Positions 23,732 to 32,346 of a stretch of DNA of 64,000 nt are shown here, piece after piece. Positions within the stretch are counted from its first letter, which is position 1; each line of letters begins with the position of its first letter. The translations under genes and the position numbers were made by a program. Below the pieces are notes generated by a model. The model had not been told where the DNA came from and did no database searches. It saw only the letters and a program-made list of their open reading frames with translations. This DNA is from CAYPHJ01 sp964410485 (lineage in GTDB: Bacteria; Desulfobacterota; Binatia; UBA9968): assembly GCA_964410485.1 (NCBI GenBank), contig CAYPHJ010000006.1, positions 1 to 64,000 of the forward strand, in the 5' to 3' direction.

Positions 23732-25474
23732 ATGACCGTTGATCCGGTGACATTGCAGGTCATCCAGGCGCGTTTGGCCGGTATCGTCCAGGAGATGCAA
23801 AACTCTCTGTTCCGCACCGGCTACTCTACTATTATTCGCGAGTCCCAAGATGCTAGCTGCGCCATCCTCAACACCGAGGGCGACGTTATCGCGCAGCACG
23901 TCGTGCTGCCGCTTCACATGGGCGCCTTTCCCGCCTGTGCCGCGGGAGTATTACAGTGCCATTGCGCAGCCGAGATCCACGAGGGGGACGCCTTTATTAC
24001 CAATCATCCTTACCTCGGCGGCAGCCCCCACGCGCCCGACATGGCCGTGCTTACGCCAGTTTTTTACCGCGGCGACTGGGTTGGGTTTGCCGCAAACATG
24101 GCCCACAAGAGTGATATCGGCGGCACCGTTCCAGGGAGCGGCTCGGGTAGCGCGCGCGAAATCTTCCAGGAAGGCCTCCACCTTCCCCCAGTCAAGCTGG
24201 TGTCGCGCCTTCGGCCTGTCGTAGAGATTGAAGCGCTACTGGAGAGCAACAGCCGCACTCCGGCTCTTGTGCTAGGTGATCTGCGCGGCCAGGTAGGCGC
24301 CGCTCGATTGGGTGAACGGCGCCTGGCCGAACTCATGGATCACTACGGCAAAGAAACAGTGCTTCAAGCCACTGAGCTATTGTCGTCTTATACCGAGAGC
24401 CGTGTGCGCCAGACCATCGCTTCGTGGCCCGACGGCGAAACCGAGGGCGAAAGTTTCGTCGATCATGACGGCATTCATCTTGACCGGCCCGTTCGCGTGC
24501 ACGTGAAGATAAAAAAAGTAGGCGCAAGGCTGGAGTTCGATTTCAGCGGTTGCAGCGATCAGACACAGGGCCCCGCAAATATTCGTCCTCCTCTTGTCAA
24601 GGCCGCCTGTGCTTACTGCCTGGTAACGTTGGTTGACCCTTACGTGCCTATCAATCAGGGGTTAGCGCGAGTCATAGAAGCACGCTTCCGTGACGGCAGT
24701 GTCGTTGCTCCTCGATTTCCCGCAGCCGTGAACACCTACATGCCAACAGCCCTCGCCGTGGTTGAGGCAATTTTTAGAGCACTGGCTCCTCTGGTGCCCG
24801 CCAGGACCATCGCGGGCGGCTCCGGCAGTGCCGCGCTGGTTCTTGGCGGACGTGATCCTCATAGCGACCGTGCCTACGTGCATTATGAGATCTTTAGCGG
24901 CGGTACCGGCGCGCGCTCGGGAAAAGACGGCGTTTCGGCCACCGCCTTTCATTTGAGCAATTGTAAAACCGCGCCTATCGAGATTATCGAATCGGAATTC
25001 CCAACTCGCATCGAGCGCTTCGAAATGCTCACCGATTCCGGGGGAGCGGGGCGGTGGCGAGGTGGTCTAGGCTTCGTGCGCGACTACCGTATCCTGGCGG
25101 ACGAGGTGCGCTTTTCCATGCGCACAGACAAACATGTGGTCGAACCTTGGGCCGGGAGCGGTGGCATGAACGGCGGTAAAGGCGCCTGCATCGTCAGTCC
25201 GGGGCAGCCTGACGAGACGAGCTTACCCTCGCGATTTGGCGACTACAAGCTCCGCTGGGGCGATTTGGTTCGAGTTGAGCGGCCCGGTGGAGGAGGCCTC
25301 GGGAGTCCTCTTGAGCGCCCCGCCTCTGCGGTTCTGGAGGACGTGCGTCAGAGATACGTTTCGATCACAAAGGCAAGGATGTATTACAACGTAGTTATTG
25401 AGCTGACCGACAGCGAGCCCACCCTGAACCTTTCCGAAACGGCAAAATTACGAGGAGAAAAGCCAAAAAAGTAG
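23732..25474 (+). CDS. Hydantoinase/oxoprolinase family protein, subunit B, second copy
   Basis: The protein has 580 residues, parallel to the first copy. It shares the N-terminal RESQDASCAILN, ITNHPYLGGSPHAPDM and MAHKSDIGG motifs and the C-terminal RPGGGGLGSPLERP. Divergence rises after about residue 150: the metal/substrate region differs (GTVPGSGSGSAREIF against GPVPGSCWSQAREIY), and the middle part keeps only scattered identity. This suggests a duplicate that now has a different substrate or partner role. The gene ends one base before a candidate promoter for the SWIB gene. Confidence 0.9.
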   Translation: MTVDPVTLQVIQARLAGIVQEMQNSLFRTGYSTIIRESQDASCAILNTEGDVIAQHVVLPLHMGAFPACAAGVLQCHCAAEIHEGDAFITNHPYLGGSPHAPDMAVLTPVFYRGDWVGFAANMAHKSDIGGTVPGSGSGSAREIFQEGLHLPPVKLVSRLRPVVEIEALLESNSRTPALVLGDLRGQVGAARLGERRLAELMDHYGKETVLQATELLSSYTESRVRQTIASWPDGETEGESFVDHDGIHLDRPVRVHVKIKKVGARLEFDFSGCSDQTQGPANIRPPLVKAACAYCLVTLVDPYVPINQGLARVIEARFRDGSVVAPRFPAAVNTYMPTALAVVEAIFRALAPLVPARTIAGGSGSAALVLGGRDPHSDRAYVHYEIFSGGTGARSGKDGVSATAFHLSNCKTAPIEIIESEFPTRIERFEMLTDSGGAGRWRGGLGFVRDYRILADEVRFSMRTDKHVVEPWAGSGGMNGGKGACIVSPGQPDETSLPSRFGDYKLRWGDLVRVERPGGGGLGSPLERPASAVLEDVRQRYVSITKARMYYNVVIELTDSEPTLNLSETAKLRGEKPKK

Positions 25475-25503
25475 TGGAAAAAAAGGCATGCCTCTGCTAT
25501 AAG
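25475..25503 (+). promoter_or_regulatory. Candidate promoter for the SWIB-domain gene
   Basis: TGGAAA (25475-25480) and TATAAG (25498-25503) are separated by 17 bases. Each matches four or five of six sigma-70 consensus bases. The SWIB start codon lies 33 bases downstream. Confidence 0.4.
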
Positions 25504-25536
25504 CACTGCTAAACTATTCGGCTCCAAGGAGGAACA

Positions 25537-25812
25537 ATGGCGACAAAGAAAAAACGGAAACCCAACGCGGCATTCATGAAGCCTATGGAACCGGACGCGG
25601 CCCTTGGCGCTGTCGTTGGCACCAAGCCGCTTCCGCGAACGGAGGTGACAAAGAAAATGTGGGCCTATATCAAGAAAAATGGCCTGCAGGACAAAAAGAA
25701 GAGAACGAACATCAATGCCGACGATAAGCTAAAACCGATTTTCGGCGGCAAAAAACAAGTTACGATGTTCGAGATGACCAAGCTGGTCAACAAACATCTG
25801 AAAGCGACCTGA
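25537..25812 (+). CDS. SWIB/MDM2-domain protein
   Basis: The protein has 91 residues. After a lysine-rich N-terminus the SWIB fold covers about residues 25-90: LPRTEVTKKMWAYIKKNGLQD, then INADDKLKPIFGGKKQVTMF and MTKLVNKHL. SWIB domains were first known from eukaryotic chromatin-remodelling complexes and MDM2, and also occur in chlamydiae and several environmental bacterial phyla. In chlamydiae a SWIB domain is fused to topoisomerase I, and stand-alone copies are thought to bind DNA or chromatin proteins. The gene has an excellent AAGGAGG site and its own promoter candidate, so it is probably well expressed. Its bacterial role is unknown. Confidence 0.9.
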   Translation: MATKKKRKPNAAFMKPMEPDAALGAVVGTKPLPRTEVTKKMWAYIKKNGLQDKKKRTNINADDKLKPIFGGKKQVTMFEMTKLVNKHLKAT

Positions 25813-25814
25813 TC

Positions 25815-25853
25815 AATCCAGTGCCGCGGAATTGCTCCGTGGCACATTGGATT
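25815..25853 (+). terminator. Long stem-loop after the SWIB gene
   Basis: AATCCAGTGCCGCGGA (25815-25830) pairs with the reverse complement TCCGTGGCACATTGGATT (25836-25853), with one bulge and a five-base loop. It follows the SWIB stop directly. No T-run follows, so termination would have to be Rho-dependent, or the stem protects the 3' end. Confidence 0.5.
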
Positions 25854-25922
25854 CTGCTCGTCGGAGGAGCAACAATTCCACTGAAGGTGGCGTCTTTCTG
25901 TGGGGTTTCCTCGTGAGCAAAC

Positions 25923-26024
25923 GATCCCACCGCCGGGCTAATACTCGTTTTGTTATTCATATTGTGCCTGTCAATCGCCTTCGCGCAGGAAGTGGAGGCG
26001 GGTCCCTCTGCGTTGGTGGCGTAA
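25923..26024 (+). pseudogene. Possible signal-peptide remnant
   Basis: One frame reads a typical secretion leader: GLILVLLFILCLSIAFAQE and a short tail ending at TAA (26022-26024). No ATG, GTG or good ribosome-binding site opens this frame, and a TGA lies just before it. It may be the 5' relic of a lost exported protein, or chance. Otherwise the 25854-26086 spacer holds nothing I recognise. Confidence 0.25.
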
Positions 26025-26086
26025 CGCGCTGCCGTGTTTAGTTAGTGTTCGGCGCGCCTACTGGTTGCGTTAACGCTTGCCCTGTG

Positions 26087-27511
26087 TCAGCGATTGACTG
26101 CTTCAAATAAATGAAGCTGGCGCGTGTGCCCTTCGTCTTCGAAATGAACCGGATAATTGCCGGTGAAACACGCATCACAGAACCCCCGCGTGTCGTTATT
26201 GAAATACACATACATCCCCGCACGGCTGAGGTAAGCCAGAGTATCCGCTTCGACGAAACGGCGAATCTCCTCAATGGAGCAAGACGAAGCGATCAGCTCC
26301 GAGCGCGTGGGGGTATCGATGCCATAGTAGCACGGGCTGATCGTGGCTGGTGAGCTGATGCGCAGATGGACTTCTGTCGCGCCCGCATCGCGTAGCATGC
26401 GAATGATCTTTCGGCTGGTCGTGCCGCGAACGATAGAGTCATCCACAACCACGACTCTCTTACCACGCAAAACTTCTTTTTGCGCGTTGAGCTTGATCTT
26501 AACGCCGAAATGGCGAATGGACTGCTGTGGCTCAATAAAGGTCCGGCCGACGTAATGATTACGTATGAGTCCGAATTCTAACCGTATGCCCGATTCCTCG
26601 GCAAAACCGATGGCTGCCGGAACCCCGGAATCCGGCACAGGAGTGACCAGATCCGCTTCCACGGCGCTTTCGCGCGCGAGCTGGCGACCCAGTGCTTTGC
26701 GCACCTGGTAGACATTGTTACCAAACAGGTTGCTGTCCGGACGCGCAAAGTAGACGTATTCGAAAACGCATTTCGCGTGGCCCGACGGGGGAAAAGGTTT
26801 GAGCGACTCCAGCCCGCCGGGCCCGAAGGTAACGATTTCTCCAGGCTCCACCTCGCGCACATACTCGGCTTCGATCAGATCGAGAGCACACGTTTCCGAG
26901 GCCACGACATAAGCTCCCTGGTTTGAACCTGCAACAAATTTCCCCAAGACGAGCGGTCGAAAGCCCATCGGATCGCGAGCCGCAATCATCCGATCCAATG
27001 TCAAAAAGAGCAGCGAGTAGGCACCCTTCACGCGACTCAGGGCCTCCACAATTCGGCCCATGAGAGAGGATTCGCGGGAAGTCGCAATAAGGTGAATAAT
27101 CACTTCGGTATCCGATGTCGATTGAAAGATGGAGCCGGACCGCTCCAATTCCTCACGCAGGACTGTACCATTGACGAGGTTGCCATTATGAGAGATCGCA
27201 ATAGGGCCCTGGGAATATTCGACAACAAATGGCTGCGCGTTTCGCAGATGACTTTCCCCGGCAGTGGAATATCGATTGTGCCCGATCGCGCTCGCACCTT
27301 CGAGTCGTCTGATGACGTCTTCTTTGAACACGTCTGCGACGAGGCCCATTTGGCGATGAGAGATGAGCCCCTTGCCATCAGAACTCACGATGCCACAGGA
27401 TTCCTGCCCGCGATGCTGCAATGCGTACAGTCCTAAATAGACCATATTGGCCGCTTCAGGGTGACCGTACACTCCCATCACGGCGCACTCTTCGTGAAAC
27501 TTATCCAACAT
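26087..27511 (-). CDS. purF: Amidophosphoribosyltransferase
   Basis: The protein has 474 residues from the ATG at 27511. It makes 5-phosphoribosylamine from PRPP and glutamine, the first step of purine synthesis. The chosen start gives a short propeptide, MLDKFHEE, before the nucleophile Cys9 (CAVMGVYGH), as in the Bacillus-type enzyme. The PRPP loop is VVVDDSIVRGTTSRK. Cysteines in AKCVFEYVYFARP, SPCYYGID and FCDACFTGNYP match the ligands of the Fe-S cluster form. An upstream in-frame ATG at 27526 lies inside a heptad array and was rejected. It ends the purine run purS-purQ-purL-purF. Confidence 0.95.
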   Translation of the reverse strand: MLDKFHEECAVMGVYGHPEAANMVYLGLYALQHRGQESCGIVSSDGKGLISHRQMGLVADVFKEDVIRRLEGASAIGHNRYSTAGESHLRNAQPFVVEYSQGPIAISHNGNLVNGTVLREELERSGSIFQSTSDTEVIIHLIATSRESSLMGRIVEALSRVKGAYSLLFLTLDRMIAARDPMGFRPLVLGKFVAGSNQGAYVVASETCALDLIEAEYVREVEPGEIVTFGPGGLESLKPFPPSGHAKCVFEYVYFARPDSNLFGNNVYQVRKALGRQLARESAVEADLVTPVPDSGVPAAIGFAEESGIRLEFGLIRNHYVGRTFIEPQQSIRHFGVKIKLNAQKEVLRGKRVVVVDDSIVRGTTSRKIIRMLRDAGATEVHLRISSPATISPCYYGIDTPTRSELIASSCSIEEIRRFVEADTLAYLSRAGMYVYFNNDTRGFCDACFTGNYPVHFEDEGHTRQLHLFEAVNR

Positions 27512-27520
27512 ACCGGCACG

Positions 27521-27616
27521 TAGCATATGGCATATCGCTTATAGCATATGGACTATGGCTGATGGGAATGATGTGGACCGATATGCTATCGGCCGCATGC
27601 TATACCCCATACGCCA
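27521..27616. repeat. GCATATG heptad arrays in two opposed arms
   Basis: Left-arm 7-bp units (about 27524-27566) include GCATATG and GCATATC. The right arm (27579-27616), read on the other strand, has units such as GCGTATG and GCCGATA in the same register. The arms are partly complementary around a short spacer. The array fills the whole purL-purF gap and provides the false upstream ATG of purF. Confidence 0.75.
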
Positions 27617-27617
27617 A

Positions 27618-29852
27618 TTACTGTAACCAATGCGCAAGTCCCGACCTCCAAATGGAGCGCAGGTCCTCAACCGGCAGCTGCACTAAGGGCTCTAACACGA
27701 ATCGGCTACCCCCCACCCTTCCGATGACCTCCATGGGCACATGGTACTTTGAAACCAACTCTTGGAGCTGGCTCAGTTTTTGTTCTTCGAGCGAAACGAT
27801 AATGCGCGACTGAGACTCACTAAAAAGCACCGCGTCAGCACGAATCATTTCGCGGCTATCGATTCTTACACCCAGAGGTTTTTCGGGTCCGCCAATGCAG
27901 CACTCAACTAGTGCAACCGCCAGTCCACCATCGGCAATGTCGTGAGCCGAGCGCAACAGACCTTTTTCTATCCCCTCGATGCAACAGCTTTGAACAGCCA
28001 GCTCAAGCTTCAGATCGATCCATGGAGGCGTTCCTTTGACTAATCCGTGGACAACTTTGAGATACTCACTCGCGCCTAGCTCTTCTCGGGTGCGTCCAAG
28101 TAGCACAACGAGGTCGCCGGCCGACTTGAACCAAGGCGTAACCACCCGCTCCACCTTGGAAAGCACTCCGACCATGCCCACGGTCGGGGTGGGATAAATG
28201 GGCGTACCGTCGGTTTCGTTGTAAAAACTCACATTGCCGCTCACAACCGGAACGTGAAGCGCTATGCACGCGTCGCGCATACCGTGAATCACTTCGGCGA
28301 ACTGCCACATGACTTGGGGATTCTCGGGACTGCCAAAATTTAAACAGTCGGTCAACCCGATGGGTCTGGCGCCGACGCAAGCGAGATTGCGCGCCGCTTC
28401 GGCCACCGCAAGAACCCCGCCAACATAGGGGTCGAGGAAGCAATAGCGGCCATTACCATCTACGGTCAAGGCAAGCCCTTTTTCGGTTCCTTTAACCCGA
28501 ATCACGGCGGCATCGGCGCCCGCCGAGACCACTGTGTTGCTGCGCACGTACTGATCGTATTGGCGATACACCCACTCTTTCGATGCCAGGTTCGGTGAGC
28601 CAATCAGTACTTTAAGCGTGGCGCCGAGATCTTTAGGTTCGGGCACCGTCGAGATATCCAAGCGCTGTAACTCATCCAAATTCGCCGGCGGCACGGTGGG
28701 CCGCTGGTAGAGGGGAGCGCCCTCGGTGAGAGCGGCGACGGGAATGCGAGCCACTTCCACGCCATTAAAAGCAGCACGGAATTGCCGATCATCGGTGACC
28801 CGACCGACCACCACCGCATCGAGATCCCATTTCTCGACAATGCGCTTGACCTCGTCTTCCACCCCCTTTTTCGCCACCAACAGCATGCGTTCCTGTGACT
28901 CGGAGAGCAAAATTTCGTACGGAACCATCCCCTGTTCTCGCAATGGAACGCGTGACAAGTCAATCTCAACACCAGTGCCCGCTCGTCCCGCCATTTCAGC
29001 CGAGGAGCTCGTAAGGCCAGCGGCGCCCATGTCCTGAATCCCGACGAGATAATCGTGCTCCATCAACTCGAGACAGGCCTCCATCAGCAGCTTCTCAGTG
29101 AAAGGATCGCCAACCTGCACAGTCGGCCGCCGCTGCTCTTTATCTTCGGAAAATGACTCCGACGCCATTGTTGCGCCGTGAATGCCATCACGTCCGGTTT
29201 TCGAGCCAACGTAAATAATTGGGTTGCCAGGGCCGTTTGCCTTGCCGGTGAAGATACGGTTTTTTTTTGTGATACCCAAGGTCAAGGCGTTCACCAGGAT
29301 GTTGGCGTTGTAACACTCGTCGAAACAAATCTCGCCTCCCACGGTGGGCACGCCGACGCAGTTGCCATATCCCCCGATGCCAGCCACCACTCCCGCGACC
29401 AAATAGCGCGTGCGCGGATGATCGATACTGCCAAAACGTAACGAATTGAGCGAAGCAACCGGGCGCGCGCCCATTGTGAAGATATCCCGCAAAATGCCGC
29501 CGACACCTGTCGCGGCCCCTTGATACGGCTCGATGAACGACGGATGATTATGACTCTCCATTTTGAAAGCGACCGCCAATCCCTCCCCAATGTCCACCAC
29601 CCCTGCATTTTCTCCGGGGCCCTGCAGCACATGTGCGCCTTCGGTCGGAAGAAGTTTCAAATAGTACCGCGAACTCTTGTAACTGCAGTGCTCCGACCAC
29701 ATGACGGAAAAAATGCCAAGCTCGGTATAGTTAGGCTCGCGCCCGAGCAGTTCGACGATTCTTTCATACTCTTGCACAGTAAGGCCGTGGGCGGAGACCA
29801 CCTCGGAACTCACGGACGGCTGGCTCAATGCTGTCGATTTCACGTCATTCAT
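27618..29852 (-). CDS. purL: Phosphoribosylformylglycinamidine synthase, large (PurL) subunit
   Basis: The protein has 744 residues, the small PurL type that works with separate PurS and PurQ. It converts FGAR to FGAM with ATP and ammonia. Motifs include WSEHCSYKSSR (catalytic His), ESHNHPSFIEPYQGAATGVGG, GGEICFDECY, GIQDMGAAGLTSSSAE and the C-terminal SAHDIADGGLAVALVE. The ATG at 29852 overlaps the purQ stop by eight bases; a longer frame from 29939 would lie wholly within purQ and was rejected. The last residues WRSGLAHWLQ reach the edge of the heptad array. Confidence 0.96.
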   Translation of the reverse strand: MNDVKSTALSQPSVSSEVVSAHGLTVQEYERIVELLGREPNYTELGIFSVMWSEHCSYKSSRYYLKLLPTEGAHVLQGPGENAGVVDIGEGLAVAFKMESHNHPSFIEPYQGAATGVGGILRDIFTMGARPVASLNSLRFGSIDHPRTRYLVAGVVAGIGGYGNCVGVPTVGGEICFDECYNANILVNALTLGITKKNRIFTGKANGPGNPIIYVGSKTGRDGIHGATMASESFSEDKEQRRPTVQVGDPFTEKLLMEACLELMEHDYLVGIQDMGAAGLTSSSAEMAGRAGTGVEIDLSRVPLREQGMVPYEILLSESQERMLLVAKKGVEDEVKRIVEKWDLDAVVVGRVTDDRQFRAAFNGVEVARIPVAALTEGAPLYQRPTVPPANLDELQRLDISTVPEPKDLGATLKVLIGSPNLASKEWVYRQYDQYVRSNTVVSAGADAAVIRVKGTEKGLALTVDGNGRYCFLDPYVGGVLAVAEAARNLACVGARPIGLTDCLNFGSPENPQVMWQFAEVIHGMRDACIALHVPVVSGNVSFYNETDGTPIYPTPTVGMVGVLSKVERVVTPWFKSAGDLVVLLGRTREELGASEYLKVVHGLVKGTPPWIDLKLELAVQSCCIEGIEKGLLRSAHDIADGGLAVALVECCIGGPEKPLGVRIDSREMIRADAVLFSESQSRIIVSLEEQKLSQLQELVSKYHVPMEVIGRVGGSRFVLEPLVQLPVEDLRSIWRSGLAHWLQ

Positions 29853-30555
29853 GCAGTTGTTCCACTCTGGCGCAGGCCGCGGTGATCGAGGAAAAAATCT
29901 TGAGCCCATCTTCACTACCGAGGAGCTTGTGGCAGGCATCTTCCGGATGGGGCATCAACCCAAACACATTACGGTTTTCGCTACAAATCCCGGCAATATT
30001 GTCCAAAGAGCCGTTGGGATTCGCAGCGGGAACCGCTTTGCCTTTGGCATCGACGTAACGCAAAAGAATCTGTCGGTTCTTGCGCAGCCGCTCGAGCGTG
30101 CCAGAATCTGCGTAGTAGCAGCCTTCCCCATGTTTCACCGGCAGCTTGAGCAACTGGCCCTTCTTCGTTTCACAAGTGAACGGCGTGTCAGTTTCTTCCA
30201 CACGCAGCCACACCGGCTGACAGACGAATTGGAGGCCGGCATTGCGGACCAAAGCTCCCGGCAGGAGTCCGGCCTCACAGAGGATCTGAAAACCATTGCA
30301 GATGCCTAAGACCAACCCTCCCTGCTGGGCAAATTTCACCACGCCGCGCATGATCGGCGCAAAGCGGGCCATCGCACCGCAGCGCAGATAGTCGCCGTAA
30401 GAAAACCCGCCAGGCAAGACCAGACAATCGAATTGACCTGCAAGCTCCTCTTTGTGCCACAGGAGCTTCACGCGTTGACCCATCTCTTCCTTGAGACAGT
30501 CGTAGACGTCCTGATCGTCACAGGAGCCTGGAAAAACAATCACACCCCAACGCAT
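29845..30555 (-). CDS. purQ: Phosphoribosylformylglycinamidine synthase, glutaminase (PurQ) subunit
   Basis: This 236-residue class I glutamine amidotransferase supplies ammonia to PurL. The nucleophile lies in LVLGICNGFQIL, and the early VIVFPGSCDDQDVY and LPGGFSYGDYLRCG are typical of PurQ. The His/Glu of the triad lie in LMPHPEDA near the C-terminus. The ATG at 30555 gives the normal MRWGVIVFPGS start; the in-frame ATG at 30588 adds residues coded by the heptad array. The coding end overlaps purL. Confidence 0.95.
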   Translation of the reverse strand: MRWGVIVFPGSCDDQDVYDCLKEEMGQRVKLLWHKEELAGQFDCLVLPGGFSYGDYLRCGAMARFAPIMRGVVKFAQQGGLVLGICNGFQILCEAGLLPGALVRNAGLQFVCQPVWLRVEETDTPFTCETKKGQLLKLPVKHGEGCYYADSGTLERLRKNRQILLRYVDAKGKAVPAANPNGSLDNIAGICSENRNVFGLMPHPEDACHKLLGSEDGLKIFSSITAACARVEQLHE

Positions 30556-30567
30556 AGAACTAACTTT

Positions 30568-30651
30568 GTTCAAGGGTTCAAAGTTCAAAAGTTCAATGGA
30601 TTAGAAATCGAATCCTCCCCTTTGAACACTTGAACCGTTAAACTTTTGAAC
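30568..30651. repeat. GTTCAAA heptad arrays in two opposed arms
   Basis: Left units (30568-30597) are of GTTCAAA/GTTCAAG type; right units (30620-30651) are TTTGAAC/CTTGAAC type. They are near reverse complements around a 22-base loop. The array lies in the purS-purQ spacer and creates the false upstream start of purQ. Confidence 0.8.
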
Positions 30652-30677
30652 TCCCATTTAGAGTGTACCGCGATCGG

Positions 30678-30929
30678 TCACGGGGTTCCATCTTGAATGT
30701 CAAAGCGATAATCCTCGATCACAGGATTCGCCAGCAGCTTGTCGCACATCTCCCGAATCCGCGCTTCGGCCGCTTCTCGTGATGTCGCCTCGAGCTGAAC
30801 CTCGATGTACTTGCCGGTTCGTACATCCTGCACCTCGCCGTACCCCAACGAATGCAACGAGCGCTCGAGGGCTTTGCCTTGCGGGTCGAGAACGCCGCTC
30901 TTTAAAGATATAAAAATCTTTACACGCAT
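30678..30929 (-). CDS. purS: Phosphoribosylformylglycinamidine synthase, PurS subunit
   Basis: This 83-residue structural subunit bridges PurQ and PurL in the FGAM synthase complex. MRVKIFISLKSGVLDPQGKA at the start, GYGEVQDVRTGKYIEV and the final ANPVIEDYRFDI are canonical. It lies 15 bases after purB, and purQ follows after an array-filled spacer of about 120 bases. Confidence 0.95.
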   Translation of the reverse strand: MRVKIFISLKSGVLDPQGKALERSLHSLGYGEVQDVRTGKYIEVQLEATSREAAEARIREMCDKLLANPVIEDYRFDIQDGTP

Positions 30930-30944
30930 ACCGACGAGAACTGA

Positions 30945-32237
30945 CTAGGGGAAAACTCTGCGAAAGATGAGGTCCACATTCGCCAGATGCCCTTTGAGGT
31001 CCCAAATAGCTTCCAGCTCTTTCGCCGAGATATAGCGGTTAATCTCCGGATCGCCCGCCAATTCCTGTTTTAAGCTTCCCCCATCCCTGGCTACCTTAAG
31101 CGCATGGCGCTGGACCATCCGGTAGGCGTCGTCACGCGCCAGCCCTTTTTCGACCAGCGCTAGCAACACCTTTTCTGAATAAATCGTCCCGCCGCTTTTT
31201 TCGAGATTGTGCATCATGTTTTTGGCATGAACGGTGAGATTGCCGATAACATAGATCATCCGCCGCAGCATAAAATCGAGCACGATCGTGGCATCTGGCC
31301 CGATCACCCGCTCTACTGATGAATGGCTAATGTCCCGCTCGTGCCACAAAGAAACGTTTTCCATCGCGGCCAGCGCGTAGGATCGCATGAGGCGCGCAAG
31401 GCCGGAAACATTTTCCGATAGTATCGGATTGCGTTTATGCGGCATGGCCGATGAACCTTTCTGGCCTTGAGTGAAAGGCTCTTCCACCTCCTGCACTTCC
31501 GTGCGTTGCAAATGGCGGATCTCGGTGGCGATCTTTTCCAGCGAGCTGGCAACCACGGCGAGGGTAGCGAAAAAATATGCATGCCGGTCACGCTGGATGA
31601 TCTGATTGGAAATCAACGCCGGTTTCAGCCCGCTCTTCTCGCAGACATAAGCTTCGACTTCGGGAGAGATTTGCGCGAAGGTACCAACGGCTCCCGAAAC
31701 TTGCCCTACACTCACATCCTCCGCGGCCTTTTCAAGCCGGCTGAGATGGCGCTGCATCTCCTGGTACCACAGCGCCAGCTTCAGCCCGAAGGTCATGGGC
31801 TCCGCATGCATTCCGTGAGTTCGACCGATCATCACGGTCCATTTGTGTTTTGCCGCTTGCCGCCGCAAAACCTGCATCAGCTCCTTTACATCCTCGATCA
31901 ACAGGTTCGAAGCTTCCTTGAGTTGGATGGCAAACGCGGTATCCATGACATCAGACGATGTCATGCCCAAGTGAAGGAAGCGCGCATCATCACCGATCGA
32001 TTCCGCCACGCAACTCAAGAAGGCGATGATTTCATGCTTGACGTCGCTTTCAATCTTGCGGATGCGTTCAACATCAAAACGGGCCTTTTTCTTGATTCTG
32101 GAAACGGCATCTTGCGGAACTTTCCCCAATTGGGCCAGGCCCTCGGCAGCCAGAATCTCCACCTCGAGCCATTTCTGAAAGCCGTTTTCTTCCGACCAGA
32201 TGCGGCCCATTTCCGGCCGTGTATAACGTGAAATCAT
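30945..32237 (-). CDS. purB: Adenylosuccinate lyase
   Basis: This 430-residue enzyme of the fumarase/aspartase superfamily acts twice in purine synthesis, on SAICAR and on adenylosuccinate. The superfamily signature is GSSAMPHKRNPI near residue 262. TSSDVMDTA and IGRTHGMHAEPMTFG carry active-site residues, including the catalytic His. The start MISRYTRPEMGRIWSEENGFQ is typical of the Bacillus/Thermotoga-like form. It precedes purS closely, with dut upstream across a heptad-array spacer. Confidence 0.96.
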   Translation of the reverse strand: MISRYTRPEMGRIWSEENGFQKWLEVEILAAEGLAQLGKVPQDAVSRIKKKARFDVERIRKIESDVKHEIIAFLSCVAESIGDDARFLHLGMTSSDVMDTAFAIQLKEASNLLIEDVKELMQVLRRQAAKHKWTVMIGRTHGMHAEPMTFGLKLALWYQEMQRHLSRLEKAAEDVSVGQVSGAVGTFAQISPEVEAYVCEKSGLKPALISNQIIQRDRHAYFFATLAVVASSLEKIATEIRHLQRTEVQEVEEPFTQGQKGSSAMPHKRNPILSENVSGLARLMRSYALAAMENVSLWHERDISHSSVERVIGPDATIVLDFMLRRMIYVIGNLTVHAKNMMHNLEKSGGTIYSEKVLLALVEKGLARDDAYRMVQRHALKVARDGGSLKQELAGDPEINRYISAKELEAIWDLKGHLANVDLIFRRVFP

Positions 32238-32266
32238 AAGGGCGCGCGAGACTTTCCTGTTTTACC

Positions 32267-32346
32267 CTTCAAAGCTCAATGCTCCAGGTTCAAGGCAAAA
32301 TGCGGGTGTTCCTCCCGTAAAACCTTGAACTCTTGAACCTTTGAGC
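32267..32346. repeat. GTTCAAG heptad arrays in two opposed arms
   Basis: The left arm (32267-32295) reads TTCAAAGCTCAATGCTCC and on to GGTTCAAGG; the right arm (32320-32346) reads AACCTTGAACTCTTGAAC and on. The arms are complementary around a loop of about 24 bases. The right arm touches the dut stop codon. This array lies in the dut-purB spacer. Confidence 0.75.
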
